Shown here: positions 18,811 through 28,608 of the stretch, piece by piece
Numbering within the stretch: the stretch's first letter is position 1
Layout: each line of letters begins with the position of its first letter
DNA from: Collinsella aerofaciens
GTDB taxonomy: Bacteria > Actinomycetota > Coriobacteriia > Coriobacteriales > Coriobacteriaceae
Direction: 5' to 3'
NCBI RefSeq assembly: GCF_015561195.1
Contig: NZ_JADMSU010000002.1
Location: 124,001 to 188,000 of the forward strand
DNA length: 64,000 nt
Notes under the pieces: model-generated
Told to the model about the DNA's origin: nothing
Seen by the model: only the letters and a program-made list of their open reading frames with translations
Database searches by the model: none
Translations under genes and position numbers: made by a program

Positions 18811-20076
18811 CTATTCGTCCCAGGAGAGGTTCTTACCAGTCTTTTTGGCCAGCAGCAAGAACAGGCCGATAATAACGTTGCATGCGATGCAGAAGATGAA
18901 GACGCCCTGGAAGGAGCCGACAAGCTCATAGACCTTCATCATAACGGGCATGCCAAAGGCGCCGACGATATAGCCCACGGAGCAGATCAGCGCGAAGATG
19001 CGACCGAAATCGCGGGAGCCAAAGACATCCATAACCAAAACGGTCAGGGCAGTGCCAGCGATGACGTACATTACGTCGTTCACGCCTGCTGCGAAGATGC
19101 TGAGCGTCGAGTTGCCGCTGCTCATCATGAGCATGACAAAGGAGAGGATGGAGACAGCGAGCCAGCCCAGAATGGCCTTCGTGCTGCCGAACTTATCGCA
19201 AGTGGTGCCGACGATCGGATTGAGGAACAGATCGAAGAGCGATGCAGCGGATACCATGAAGCCGCCCACCATGGGGCTAAAACCAACCTCGGAAGCATAC
19301 GTCGGGAAGAGCTGGTTCATGCAGCAAGTGAGCTGAACGAGGCAGAGGAAGCCGATGCAGAAGAAGAAGGCAGGCGACTTAATGGCGCGCGCATAGCTAA
19401 CGCCACGCGTGCTATCCTCGGTCGTCTCCTCGGTCTCGGCGACCGTCTCGCCCTCGACGTAGCCATAGGGCAGCATGCCCTTGTCCTGAGGCTTATAGCG
19501 GATAATCAGGACGGAAGCGGGGAGAATGAGCACGGCGGAGACGCCAGCGAGCACCAGATAACCAGTCCTCCAGCCAGCGGCCTCGATGACAGAGGTGATG
19601 ACGGGGCTCATGATGAGCATGTAAATCGAGTTCACTGCCCAAGCAAGACCAATTGCCAGGCCACCAGATTTTTTGAACCACTGGTCAATAACGTCGGACA
19701 TGGCGACGCCGGTGGTGAAGGCGAAGCAAATGCCAATCAGGGCGCCAGCGGCGATGAACATCCAAACTTCGGTGTAGAAAGCCATGCCTGCGCCGGCGGC
19801 GAGCAGAATAAGCTCGACGACGGGGAGCCAAACCTTGCCAACAACCTTGGGGATGAGTTTTCCGACAAACGGAAGCGCCGCCGCAAGACCGATGAGCGTC
19901 GCGGTGAAGTAATACGAGAAGATTGAATAGTCAAACCCGAACTCCTCGCACACGGGCGCGACGAAGGAGCCGGCGATTACGCTATAGGATCCGGTCGTAC
20001 CAGCAGACATGAGGCCAAGCGCGATTACGAGAACCCATGCGTAGACCTTGCTGCTCTTTAACTTTGCATTTTCCAT
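18811..20076 (-). CDS. MFS transporter, member 1 of a paralogous pair
   Basis: A 421-residue, 12-helix major facilitator protein. Its start ATG 20076 follows AGGAGT; the open frame further upstream overlaps the carbamoyltransferase stop and lacks a ribosome-binding site. It closely resembles the MFS protein at 23455-24735 along its whole length (shared GLMSAGTTGSYS/TYS, IAGSFVAPVCE, CMNQLFPTYASEVGF). It lies 11 bp behind the carbamoyltransferase gene, so it probably moves a substrate or product of the agmatine-type pathway, such as agmatine, putrescine or a carbamoylated amine. That substrate is inferred from context only. Confidence 0.88.
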   Translation of the reverse strand: MENAKLKSSKVYAWVLVIALGLMSAGTTGSYSVIAGSFVAPVCEEFGFDYSIFSYYFTATLIGLAAALPFVGKLIPKVVGKVWLPVVELILLAAGAGMAFYTEVWMFIAAGALIGICFAFTTGVAMSDVIDQWFKKSGGLAIGLAWAVNSIYMLIMSPVITSVIEAAGWRTGYLVLAGVSAVLILPASVLIIRYKPQDKGMLPYGYVEGETVAETEETTEDSTRGVSYARAIKSPAFFFCIGFLCLVQLTCCMNQLFPTYASEVGFSPMVGGFMVSAASLFDLFLNPIVGTTCDKFGSTKAILGWLAVSILSFVMLMMSSGNSTLSIFAAGVNDVMYVIAGTALTVLVMDVFGSRDFGRIFALICSVGYIVGAFGMPVMMKVYELVGSFQGVFIFCIACNVIIGLFLLLAKKTGKNLSWDE

Positions 20077-20087
20077 TGATACAACTC

Positions 20088-21152
20088 CTAGAGACCTAGA
20101 AGGGCACACATAACGGCCTTGATGGTGTGCTGACGGTTCTCTGCCTCACGGAAGATGACCGAAGCGTTGGCCTCAAAGCACTCGTCGGCAATCTCGAAAC
20201 CCTCGGTGATGATCTCGCGATGGAGGTCGTTCTTGCACTGGTCGAGGAGCATCTTGCCAACACGGTGATCTGCGTTGTGGACAGAAGGAAGCTCATGCAT
20301 GCAGAAGATGTCGGGATTGTTGGTGCGCTTGCACAGCTCGCTGGTGACGCGATAGGGGTACAGAGACTCGGCATCGCCCAGCCAGGAGTTGTAGTCGTCG
20401 GGATCCAGAACCTCTTCGCCGCACTCGGGGTTGATGTAGCGCCACTCCTCGGTAACGATAACGTCAACGCCATCCAAGGCATCGAGGTCAGAGGTGATGG
20501 TAAAGGTCCTATTGGGAGCGTACTTGGCGTAGCAGGCCTCCACCTCTTCGACCATTTCCTTGCACATCTGATGACGGAGGTCGTCGGGACCGATGGCGAG
20601 GAAGTCCATGTCGAGCATCGCGCACAGACGGCCATACCACACCGGGGCGCCGGCGCAGTTGCCAACGAAAGCCATCTTCTTGCCGCGGCTCGTACGCAGA
20701 CCGCCCCATTGCTCTTCCATCGTAAGAGCGTCAGCGAGCATCTGAGTCGGGTGATCGCCGAGAGTAAGGGCATTGATGACCGGGATGTCAACCAGGTCGG
20801 CGACGTCATAGAGGAACTGCTCGTCCTTCTGTGCGCGGTAGACGATGAGATCATACATGCCGTTGAAGACGCGCATGGCATCCTTGACGGTCTCGCAGTC
20901 ACCCATGTGGGAGTTGGTCAGATAAGTGAAGCCCATGCCCAAATCGTTGCAGGAGGTCTCGAATGCGCAACGAGTACGGGTCGAGCCCCACTCAAAGTTG
21001 GCGAGGACGTTTTTGCCGGGGAAGTAGCGCTGGTCGACACCAGACTTCTTCTGAGCCTTAAGGTTCCAGGCAAGATCGATGAGATAGCGGAAATCCTCGG
21101 AGGAGAGATCATGGATGTTGATGTAGTCGCGACCGCGGAGGCTGTTGTTCAT
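20088..21152 (-). CDS. Putrescine/ornithine carbamoyltransferase-like protein with atypical active site
   Basis: A 354-residue aspartate/ornithine carbamoyltransferase-fold enzyme. The carbamoyl-phosphate motif STRTR is at residues 57-61, HPTQ at 134-137, and the end has REAENRQHTIKAV. The amine-side motifs differ: the usual HCLP is HELP (286-289), and the SMG or YGLYEAE loop is replaced by TEEWRYINPE near 234-243. Next to agmatine deiminase, a putrescine carbamoyltransferase role (N-carbamoylputrescine to putrescine and carbamoyl phosphate) is the natural reading, but the changes suggest another amine or altered chemistry. The start ATG follows GAAAGGA. Confidence 0.82.
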   Translation of the reverse strand: MNNSLRGRDYINIHDLSSEDFRYLIDLAWNLKAQKKSGVDQRYFPGKNVLANFEWGSTRTRCAFETSCNDLGMGFTYLTNSHMGDCETVKDAMRVFNGMYDLIVYRAQKDEQFLYDVADLVDIPVINALTLGDHPTQMLADALTMEEQWGGLRTSRGKKMAFVGNCAGAPVWYGRLCAMLDMDFLAIGPDDLRHQMCKEMVEEVEACYAKYAPNRTFTITSDLDALDGVDVIVTEEWRYINPECGEEVLDPDDYNSWLGDAESLYPYRVTSELCKRTNNPDIFCMHELPSVHNADHRVGKMLLDQCKNDLHREIITEGFEIADECFEANASVIFREAENRQHTIKAVMCALLGL

Positions 21153-21197
21153 GTCTATTTTCCTTTCGAATTATTATCAAAATTATTGCTAAATGTG

Positions 21198-21229
21198 TCC
21201 CCGAAGGAAACACGGATATCCCTCGGGGA
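21198..21229. terminator. Hairpin between agmatine deiminase and carbamoyltransferase
   Basis: TCCCCGA and TCGGGGA arms with a further GG/CC step enclose an 18-nt interior. It lies in the 124-bp gap between the two genes and may tune downstream expression by partial termination or mRNA processing. Confidence 0.45.
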
Positions 21230-21276
21230 GCGGTACATGTGGCGCCTAAGCCAAAGAACGCAGGCTCTAAGGCTCA

Positions 21277-22515
21277 CTAACGACTGGCCGCCACGTCCTT
21301 AGTCCAGCAGTGCACGCCGCCGCCGGACAGGTTAAGCGCGAGGGAATCAATCATGATGACCTTGCGATCGGGGAAGCAGCTCTCAAGAACCGCCTTGGCC
21401 TGCTCGTCCTTCTCTTTCACGACCTCGCTCATGCCCTCGTGGTAATAACGCTGGCCAAGAACGACGCCGTTGCAGATCAGGAAGTTGCAGTAGCTCGCTG
21501 CAGCGTAGAAGTGGACGGGGCCCTCGGGCCAGGGGGTGCCATCCATAAACTTGCCGCCCATTTCGTCGATGAAGCCTTTATAGAGCTCGTAATCCTCATC
21601 GCCAGGGGCGATAACGACTTCAATCGGCTCGGCGGTGGGCATACGAACGATCTCGAAGGGCTTGCCCTCCCAGTCCGTTTCGTTGCTCAGGATCTCGTAG
21701 GCCGCCTCAATGCGGCGACGAGACTCTGCGCCAGCCTTGCTCGAGGCTGCCTCTTCATCGGACACCTCGGCAAGAAGAATCTTGTTCGGAGTGATAAAGC
21801 GACACATCTCATCGATGTGAGCGGCAAAGCTCATGCCAAAGACGGGGGTTCCGTCTTCCTTCTCGTCGAGGATGCCCAGTCGATAATCGTCGTCCTCAAG
21901 CATGGGCTGAGGAAGCCAGATAACCTTGTTGAGGTTGTAGATGCGCTTATACTCGGCCTCTACCTCATCTTTCGTGAACTCGGGATTGCGCTTACGGCAT
22001 TCCGTGTCCTCGATGGCGATCAGGGTGCCGTGACCGTCAAACTCACGATCGCCGCCCTCCGAAACCATTTCGGAATTGACGATATCGAAGCAACCGAGCG
22101 CAACCGCCATGTGAACGGCTGCCTTACGTGCGGACTGGCACTCCGGGGAGTTCTTGTCCCACACGCCGTAATAGGTCCAAGCAGGGTTGACCATATAAGA
22201 ATGGCCTTTGTCGTCGACCATGATGCTGGGGCCGTTGTCGCGGACATAGAAGTTGGAGTCTTCGAACTGCGTGATCTCGATACGATCGAGATCAACCCCC
22301 TCCTCCTTCAGGCGTGAGCAAGCCTCCTCATAGGAGCCGGGGGTGCCGCAATTGAGGTTGACCGTAACGTCGCCATACTCGAGCAGAGCCTTGATCACGT
22401 CAACGCAGGGCTGGCGGTTATCGTAGCCCTCTGCACGGATGTAATCGGGAAGCCATGTCACATAGACGTTGGAGCGCTTCTCGAACTCGCCCGGCATACG
22501 ATAGTTCTCGTACAT
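21277..22515 (-). CDS. aguA: Agmatine deiminase family protein
   Basis: A 412-residue guanidino-group modifying enzyme of the PAD_porph family; known members hydrolyse agmatine to N-carbamoylputrescine and ammonia. Visible motifs are RDNGPSIMV (catalytic Asp region), EGGDREFDGHGTL, AAHIDEMCRFI (catalytic His) and the end GGGVHCWTKD with the nucleophile Cys at about 403. ATG 22515 follows GGAAGGA; an open frame 16 codons upstream lacks support. It is the first gene of a minus-strand operon with the carbamoyltransferase and MFS genes, divergent from a TetR regulator. No carbamate kinase is in the window. Confidence 0.92.
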   Translation of the reverse strand: MYENYRMPGEFEKRSNVYVTWLPDYIRAEGYDNRQPCVDVIKALLEYGDVTVNLNCGTPGSYEEACSRLKEEGVDLDRIEITQFEDSNFYVRDNGPSIMVDDKGHSYMVNPAWTYYGVWDKNSPECQSARKAAVHMAVALGCFDIVNSEMVSEGGDREFDGHGTLIAIEDTECRKRNPEFTKDEVEAEYKRIYNLNKVIWLPQPMLEDDDYRLGILDEKEDGTPVFGMSFAAHIDEMCRFITPNKILLAEVSDEEAASSKAGAESRRRIEAAYEILSNETDWEGKPFEIVRMPTAEPIEVVIAPGDEDYELYKGFIDEMGGKFMDGTPWPEGPVHFYAAASYCNFLICNGVVLGQRYYHEGMSEVVKEKDEQAKAVLESCFPDRKVIMIDSLALNLSGGGVHCWTKDVAASR

Positions 22516-22597
22516 GGTTGGTCCTTCCGTCGGGTTTCCCGCGATGCTGTCCGGCCGCGACAATAGCGGGGTTTCACCTGCTATAGTACTACTATAC

Positions 22598-22611
22598 CTA
22601 CCGTTCGGTAG
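22598..22611. promoter_or_regulatory. Candidate TetR operator (CTACCG-TT-CGGTAG)
   Basis: A perfect 6-bp inverted repeat in the divergent region between aguA and the TetR gene, within CTATACCTACCGTTCGGTAG. A second site with the same wording lies at 24766-24789 in front of the second MFS gene. Confidence 0.6.
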
Positions 22612-22739
22612 ATAGTTTTGAATAATTGCCGCTCGCCTACTGATACGTACCGTTCACCGTATATAGTGGTCATGTTTGGACACGAATTGATGTTCCGTTG
22701 CCATCCTTAATAATGTTGGTAGTGCGGAAGTGATTTGCA

Positions 22740-23318
22740 ATGGAGAAATGCAGCGTGAGCACAAGAAAAAAAATATTGGACGCAATGTACGATCTTGTGG
22801 CAGAAGTCGGTTATGACAAAGCGTCTATCGGAAAGATTTGCGACTTTGTCGGTATATCCAAGCCGTCGGTGTACTACTACTTTCCCTCTAAAGAGGAGAT
22901 TTTCACTACGCTCTTGGACAGCATGTTTCCGACCATTGACTATCAGCGCGACTACTCGCTAATAGTCGATAGGGACGGGTTCAAGGCCGCGCTTATCGAG
23001 CTCGGCAATTCAGTTATAGGTGGCTATCGAAGCGATGAAAAACGCCGGCGCGTGCTGGCCGAGGTTAGCGTTCAAGCAAATCGAATTCCTGCAGTTCAGG
23101 AACGTCAAGCGACGGCGACCAAACGAACCATGGATGCGCTTAAAGACATCCTTCTTCATGGTGTAGAGATTGGCGCGTTTTCCGATAGTGCCGACGTGAT
23201 GCTCTACGTACAAATTCTTTATACCGTTCTGGAGGGAGCGAGCAATACGGTCGCTCAAGGTGAGGATATTGATGAAAAAGCGGTTTGGGCGGGAATAGTC
23301 GAGCTTATGTTCAAATAG
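22740..23318 (+). CDS. TetR family transcriptional regulator
   Basis: A 192-residue regulator with a TetR DNA-binding domain at residues 9-55 (KILDAMYDLVAEVGYDKASI, GISKPSVYYYFPSKEEIF) and a helical ligand-binding C-terminus. It is transcribed away from aguA across a 224-bp region with a palindromic site, and convergently with the second MFS gene. It probably controls both the aguA operon and the second transporter, with a polyamine-like effector as the simplest guess. The start ATG 22740 has a weak GGAAG nine bases away; ATG 22749 and GTG 22755 are close alternatives. Confidence 0.88.
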   Translation: MEKCSVSTRKKILDAMYDLVAEVGYDKASIGKICDFVGISKPSVYYYFPSKEEIFTTLLDSMFPTIDYQRDYSLIVDRDGFKAALIELGNSVIGGYRSDEKRRRVLAEVSVQANRIPAVQERQATATKRTMDALKDILLHGVEIGAFSDSADVMLYVQILYTVLEGASNTVAQGEDIDEKAVWAGIVELMFK

Positions 23319-23378
23319 ACCAGCCAAGCTGAAACGCATGTTGGCACACATGGTGCCTGCGGGCAACCTTTAAACGAA

Positions 23379-23420
23379 AACAGGGGCCGACTCCAGTCTG
23401 GCTTGGAGTCGACCCCTGTT
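23379..23420. terminator. Bidirectional terminator between TetR and MFS 2
   Basis: AACAGGGG and CCCCTGTT, continued by CGACTCCA and TGGAGTCG, form a strong stem in the gap between the convergent genes. Confidence 0.75.
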
Positions 23421-23454
23421 GCGTGGCAATCTATGCCGATGCAATCGGCGCTTA

Positions 23455-24735
23455 TTACTTTTCAGCAGCCTTACTGAGAAAGCCGGAAACGATAGCAAAC
23501 GCAGCAATCATAAGGTTGCAGGCAATGCAGAAGATAAATACTCCCTGGAATGACCCTGCCATGCCGTAAACCTTCATCATGACCGGCATTCCAAAAGCAC
23601 CGACGACATAGCCCGCTGAGCAAACGATCGAATAGATCCTTCCAAAATCGCGTGATCCAAAGAGCGAGAGGAGAAGCATCGGCATTGCGGTTCCAACAAT
23701 GGCGAACATGGCATCGTTTACGCCAGCTGCAATGATTGAAACAGTCTCATTGCTTCCGCCAATGATGAGAAGCAGGAACGAAAAAATGCTGACACCTGTC
23801 CACGCGACCGTTGCTTTAATAGAGCCGAGCTTGTCACATGTTTTGCCTACGAAGGGATTTAGGAAGATGTCGGAGAACGAAGCTGCCGAGACCATTAAGC
23901 TTCCTACGATGGGATTGAAACCGACCTCGCTTGCATAGGTTGGAAACAACTGGTTCATGCAGCAGGTGAGCTGCGCCACGCAAAGCAGGAGGACACAGAG
24001 AATAAAAGACGGCGTTTTCGTGGCATCACGTAGTGCCATGCCCGAAAGGGTATCTTCCCGCTCATCGACGCTGTGTCTCTCATGGGTTTCAGAGGCGGTC
24101 TCTCCGTACGGAAGCATGCTGCGATCAGAGGGTTTAAGGCGAATGATAAATGCACTCGCAGGTAAAATCATAGCTGCAGAAACGGCCGCAAGTACGATGT
24201 ATCCCGTACGCCAGCCTTGTTGCTCGATAACCAGCGTAATGACAGGGCTCAACAACAGCGTACAGAGAGAATTAACGCCCCAAGCAAGGCCGATGGCAAG
24301 ACCGGACGATTTACTGAACCATTGGTCAATAACATCGGACATGCAGACGCCCGTTGTGAATGAAAAGCAGATGCCGATCACCGCAGCGGAGACGATGAAC
24401 ATCCAGACTTCGGTGTAGAACGCCATTGCGGCGCCGGCGGCAATAAGGACGAGTTCAACGCAAATATGCACCGGTTTGCCTATTACTTTTGGAATGAAAC
24501 GGCTCAAAAGTGGAAGTCCAAGTGCAAGGCCAAGAAGAATCGCAGTGAAATAGAAAGAGAAAGAGGTGTACTCAAAGCCCAGGTCTTCACATACTGGAGC
24601 AACGAATGAGCCGGCAATAATGCTATATGTGCCAGTCGTCCCGGCGGACATTAAGCCGAGCGCAATAACGACAATCCAAGCAAATGCGCCGCTCTCGCGA
24701 GGACGGTCTTTTTCGTCTGGTACGGTGAGAGCCAT
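23455..24735 (-). CDS. MFS transporter, member 2 of a paralogous pair
   Basis: A 426-residue, 12-helix major facilitator protein, closely similar to that at 18811-20076 and probably a duplicate of it. ATG 24735 follows GGAG at five bases; the open frame continues 25 codons upstream without a start signal. It forms its own transcription unit, with a TetR-like operator 30 bp upstream. The pairing suggests one transporter for uptake and one for export, or for two related amines; nothing in the sequence decides. Confidence 0.87.
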   Translation of the reverse strand: MALTVPDEKDRPRESGAFAWIVVIALGLMSAGTTGTYSIIAGSFVAPVCEDLGFEYTSFSFYFTAILLGLALGLPLLSRFIPKVIGKPVHICVELVLIAAGAAMAFYTEVWMFIVSAAVIGICFSFTTGVCMSDVIDQWFSKSSGLAIGLAWGVNSLCTLLLSPVITLVIEQQGWRTGYIVLAAVSAAMILPASAFIIRLKPSDRSMLPYGETASETHERHSVDEREDTLSGMALRDATKTPSFILCVLLLCVAQLTCCMNQLFPTYASEVGFNPIVGSLMVSAASFSDIFLNPFVGKTCDKLGSIKATVAWTGVSIFSFLLLIIGGSNETVSIIAAGVNDAMFAIVGTAMPMLLLSLFGSRDFGRIYSIVCSAGYVVGAFGMPVMMKVYGMAGSFQGVFIFCIACNLMIAAFAIVSGFLSKAAEK

Positions 24736-24765
24736 GGTCACTCCATTTCTATCGGCATTACATCC

Positions 24766-24789
24766 TATATGCCTACCGATAGGTATATA
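24766..24789. promoter_or_regulatory. Candidate TetR operator upstream of MFS 2
   Basis: TATATGCCTA and TAGGTATATA are inverted with one mismatch around CCGA. The site shares CCTACCG and the flanking TATA with the site at 22598-22611, supporting a common regulator. Confidence 0.5.
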
Positions 24790-24870
24790 AACCAGGGGAC
24801 TCTTCGTCAAGCATTAAGCGGGGAAAGGGAGTTCTTAACGTGCCGAACGGTAATTGGGCCCTTGCAAAAT

Positions 24871-25102
24871 CGAGGTCTAATACTTTTCCCGAGAAGTGAA
24901 CGACCGTTTTTGGACCCCCGAAGCATCGACATTTTTAGACGTCAAGCCCGCAGGATTTGACTGGCAAAACCGCAGGAAATTGCATCTCGAAAGCGCCGAT
25001 ACTTCGGGGGCCCGTTTTCACTCGTTCACTTCTCGGGAAAAGTATTAGACCTCGATTTACAAGCCACTCAATGTGACAAAGGAACTGTCCCTTTGTCACA
25101 TT
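24871..25102 (+). repeat. Fold-back repeat, copy B
   Basis: Arms at about 24871-24903 and 25022-25054 are near-perfect complements. The inner GACCCCCGAAGCAT stem, the AAAACCGCAGGA centre and the shared tail with AATGTGACAAAGG palindrome (25070-25102) match copy A at 18496-18726. The last two bases overlap the stop codon of the ABC gene. The two copies flank the agmatine/MFS/TetR cluster as direct repeats. Confidence 0.8.
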
Positions 25103-28100
25103 ATTCGGAGCGTAGGGCTTCTACGGGGTCTTTTTTGGATGCGCTGCGGGCAGGCAGCAGGCCGGCGACGACCGTCAGCAGCACCGAAATCGCAATAAGC
25201 ACCAGCGCATCCTGCACGGGCAGGCTCATCAGGTTGGGGACCTGTTTGGCCGCAAGCGCCCAGGCATTGACCGGAAAACTCACGAGCACCACAACGACAA
25301 TGGCAAAGACGCCGGCAATGAGGCCCTCGATAAAGGTCTCGGCATTGAATACGTTGGCCACGTTGCGCTTTGACGCGCCGATCGCGCGCAGGATGCCAAT
25401 CTCCTTTTTGCGCTCCAGTACGCTGATGTAGGTGATGATGCCGATCATGATGGAGCTCACGACTAGGCTGATGCTCACGAATGCGATGAGCACCAAGCTG
25501 ATGGTGTTCACGATGTCGGTCACCGAACCCATGATGATACCCATGTAGTCGGTGTACGAGATTGCCTGTTCATCGTGGCCGGCAGCTTTGACCTGCTTGT
25601 TGTACGCATCGATGTGATCGAGCACGCGCTCCTTGGCCTCAAAGTCGCGCGGGAAAATCTTAACCGAGATGGGGTCTGCCTCATCCGCATAGCCCAGCGT
25701 GGTCAGATTGTTATCGTAGGTGAGCTTCGACGCCTTGGCATAGCTCATCATGAGCGAACTCAGGTCCTCGGCGTCCATGTTGAAGTGGATAGCATGAGCA
25801 AAGGCACTCGCATCCACGTGCATGGCGCTCGCCAGGTTGGCAAAACTCGAAGACATCTGCGTCGCCATCTGGTCCATGAGCCCTGCCGCGCCCGCCTTGA
25901 GCTGGGACGATACCGTCGACGCTATCTGCTCGCTGATTGCCTTCATCACCTGATCCATAGCCTGCTGCAGATACGGAGCCAGTTGCTTTTGCACATAGTC
26001 GGTCATCGCCTGCCGCAGGCGCTCGGCCAGGGCATCGCCGCCGAGCGCTTTGAGCTGGGCCAGGATTTGCTGAGCTGCCGTATCGTTCTCAAGATACGTC
26101 GAGAACGCGGCGGCAAGCTTTGACGCGTCCTTAAGATCATCGGGTGTCAGCTCCTTAAACTGATCAGACCGCAAAAAGCCCTCAAACAGCTGGTTGGCTA
26201 GTGTTCCCACCTGCTTCATTTGCTCGGGCGCAAGTTCCAGACCGTCAAAGATACCCGAGAAATCGGGGGCCGGCGCTTTGGCCATGATGTCACTAAAGTC
26301 GATGTCCTTACCAACGCCCGAAAGGTCAATGTTCAGCCCGGACAAATCGATACCAGAAAGGTCGACACCGCCCGCCGCGCCCGAGAGCGCAGATGCATCG
26401 AACGAGAACGCGCTCTTCAGCGCTGCCTCGTCCACACTGAACATACTGCCCAGATCCACGCCTTGCTTGGCCTCACCTTGCAACTCGTCAAAGGTTTTGC
26501 CCGTAAAGACATCCGTCTCGGGGTGGGCAAGCTGCTCCTGCACGATCTGCGAATCGGCGGCGCGCTTCATAAGCTGGCATGTCAGCGCATGCGTATAGGC
26601 AATGCCCGGGGATAATGCGCTCGCGTTGGCCGTCTCGTTGGGTCGCACCACGCCCACAATGCGCACGTCAATGCCGTCGGCAACCTTGGCCGCCATAAAG
26701 TCGGCATCGCCAGACATGTCAGTCCACATGCCGGTCTCTTCGTTTTTGCGATACGCATCGGCCGGCGACAGCACCTTAAACGTCGTGGACAGCGCATCGT
26801 CGTAGGTAAAGTCGGTACCGGTCTCGGGCGCTTCGACGCCACCGTCAGCCGTCATAGCGCTGTTAACCAGGTCGTTGAGCTCATTGATATCCAGCGCACC
26901 GATGCTGTAGAGCGTATAGTCGCCCACCGTGCCACGACTCGAAAGCACCATCACGGCTTCGTTGGCAGACGTGGGCCAATGACCGGCGACGACATCGTAC
27001 TGGCTGTCGAGCAGGCTCTGGTCGTCAATCATCTCGTTAAAGACCGAGGTTCCCATGGATTCCATGCTCACCGTTGCTGCCGAGCTCGCGCCTCCGCTCA
27101 TGGCCTCGGTCATGGCGTTGGGCACCAGCCGGACAGGCTTCCCATCGCCCTTCCCGGCACGATAGACAACCGGCGATACACCGTAGCCGTACTGAATGGC
27201 GTTGACCTCTTTATCGATGCCATCGCCACCGGCATCGAGCCATGCCTTAAAGCTCGTCATGTCGTTAGACTTAACGCTCGCAAACATATCCTTTACGGCC
27301 GTGACCACGGGGATCTTATCGGTTCCCCGAGCCTTGCCGTCGGTGCTGCCGTCGGACGAGCCCTCGTTCTTGGACGTATCGTCATCCGTGGTCCCCTGTC
27401 CGCCCATCATGGACGACAGGTCGTAATCCTGCTTGGAAATGGTGAGCGGGTAGCTCGAGAGCGTATCCTCCTCGACCTTTTTGATGTAGCCGTTTACGCC
27501 GTTGGAGAGCGCCAGAATCGCCGCGATACCGATGATGCCGATTGAACCAGCAAAGGCCGTCATAGCCGTACGGCCCTTCTTGGTCAAAAGGTTTCGCGCC
27601 GAAAGCCCCAGCTCTGTCACAAAGCTCATCGAGGTTTTGCGCGTAGGCTTAGCCTCGCGACGCGCGGCATTGGCAACATCAAAGGAATCGGAATCGTCGG
27701 TGATCTTGCCGTCCGCCAGGTTGACGATGCGCGTGGCGTACTTGTACGCCAGCTCGGGATTGTGCGTGACCATGATAACCAGACGGTCGCGCGCAACGTC
27801 CTTGAGCAAATCCATGACCTGCACGGATGTCGTTGAGTCCAAGGCGCCGGTCGGCTCGTCAGCCAGCACAATCTCGGGATCGTTAATCAGGGCGCGGGCG
27901 ATGGCCACGCGCTGCATCTGTCCGCCCGAAAGCTGGCTCGGACGCTTGTTAATGTGCTCGTCCAGGCCGACTTTCTCCAACGCCTCGCGCGCACGCTGGC
28001 GACGCTCGGCATGCCCCACGCCCGTGAGCGTAAGCGCCAGCTCCACGTTTTCCAAAATGGTCTGATGCGGAATGAGGTTATAGCTCTGGAACACAAAGCC

Positions 28101-28355
28101 GATGCGGTTGTTGCGATAGGCATCCCAATCGCGATCGTGAAAGTCCTTGGTCGAAATACCGTCGATCAGCAGATCGCCCGAGTCAAAGTGGTCGAGCCCA
28201 CCGATAACGTTGAGCATCGTAGTTTTACCCGAGCCCGAGGGACCCAGAATGGCTACGAACTCGTTATCGCGAAAAGCCAGGCTTACGTTGTCGAGCGCCA
28301 CCTGCGTAAACGACTGCGTGACGTACCTTTTGCAAATTCCTTTGAGCTCCAGCAT
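25101..28355 (-). CDS. ABC transporter, ATPase fused to FtsX-type permease (MacB-like)
   Basis: A 1084-residue fusion. Residues 1-230 form the ATPase: Walker [12 protein letters not shown], signature [15 protein letters not shown], Walker [14 protein letters not shown] membrane helix follows near 270-290 ([21 protein letters not shown]). A very long extracytoplasmic region of about 650 residues is rich in Ala, Gln and Asp with a tandem [16 protein letters not shown] stretch. Three C-terminal helices of FtsX type ([19 protein letters not shown], a second, and [20 protein letters not shown]) end the protein. ATG 28355 follows AGGAGAGG. MacB-like systems couple ATP use to work outside the membrane, such as lipoprotein or peptide efflux; the substrate is unknown. 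Confidence 0.9.
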   Translation of the reverse strand: MLELKGICKRYVTQSFTQVALDNVSLAFRDNEFVAILGPSGSGKTTMLNVIGGLDHFDSGDLLIDGISTKDFHDRDWDAYRNNRIGFVFQSYNLIPHQTILENVELALTLTGVGHAERRQRAREALEKVGLDEHINKRPSQLSGGQMQRVAIARALINDPEIVLADEPTGALDSTTSVQVMDLLKDVARDRLVIMVTHNPELAYKYATRIVNLADGKITDDSDSFDVANAARREAKPTRKTSMSFVTELGLSARNLLTKKGRTAMTAFAGSIGIIGIAAILALSNGVNGYIKKVEEDTLSSYPLTISKQDYDLSSMMGGQGTTDDDTSKNEGSSDGSTDGKARGTDKIPVVTAVKDMFASVKSNDMTSFKAWLDAGGDGIDKEVNAIQYGYGVSPVVYRAGKGDGKPVRLVPNAMTEAMSGGASSAATVSMESMGTSVFNEMIDDQSLLDSQYDVVAGHWPTSANEAVMVLSSRGTVGDYTLYSIGALDINELNDLVNSAMTADGGVEAPETGTDFTYDDALSTTFKVLSPADAYRKNEETGMWTDMSGDADFMAAKVADGIDVRIVGVVRPNETANASALSPGIAYTHALTCQLMKRAADSQIVQEQLAHPETDVFTGKTFDELQGEAKQGVDLGSMFSVDEAALKSAFSFDASALSGAAGGVDLSGIDLSGLNIDLSGVGKDIDFSDIMAKAPAPDFSGIFDGLELAPEQMKQVGTLANQLFEGFLRSDQFKELTPDDLKDASKLAAAFSTYLENDTAAQQILAQLKALGGDALAERLRQAMTDYVQKQLAPYLQQAMDQVMKAISEQIASTVSSQLKAGAAGLMDQMATQMSSSFANLASAMHVDASAFAHAIHFNMDAEDLSSLMMSYAKASKLTYDNNLTTLGYADEADPISVKIFPRDFEAKERVLDHIDAYNKQVKAAGHDEQAISYTDYMGIIMGSVTDIVNTISLVLIAFVSISLVVSSIMIGIITYISVLERKKEIGILRAIGASKRNVANVFNAETFIEGLIAGVFAIVVVVLVSFPVNAWALAAKQVPNLMSLPVQDALVLIAISVLLTVVAGLLPARSASKKDPVEALRSE

Positions 28356-28507
28356 GGACGGCAACCTCTCCTGCGCAGGCACCCTGCCCGCTCTCCCCCG
28401 CCGTTCGTATTCGACGCGTTTGTCCTACTCTATCCCCATTTTTTGCCGGCGCCAGTGAGGAATGTAGGGAACCGCATCAAAAAACGAACGGGACGGTGCC
28501 TAAAAGA

Positions 28508-28529
28508 AGAGGTCCCGAGCGGGACCTCT
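28508..28529 (-). terminator. Rho-independent terminator of the redox operon
   Basis: On the minus strand AGAGGTCCC, GCTC loop, GGGACCTCT is followed by TCTTTTA, downstream of the TlpA-like gene that ends at 28609. Confidence 0.8.
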
Positions 28530-28608
28530 ATATGGTGGAGATTATCTTGAAAGGCAGCGGACTACTCCGCACAGCGGCGCACGATCCTCGCCATGCTTTA
28601 CGCGTTTT

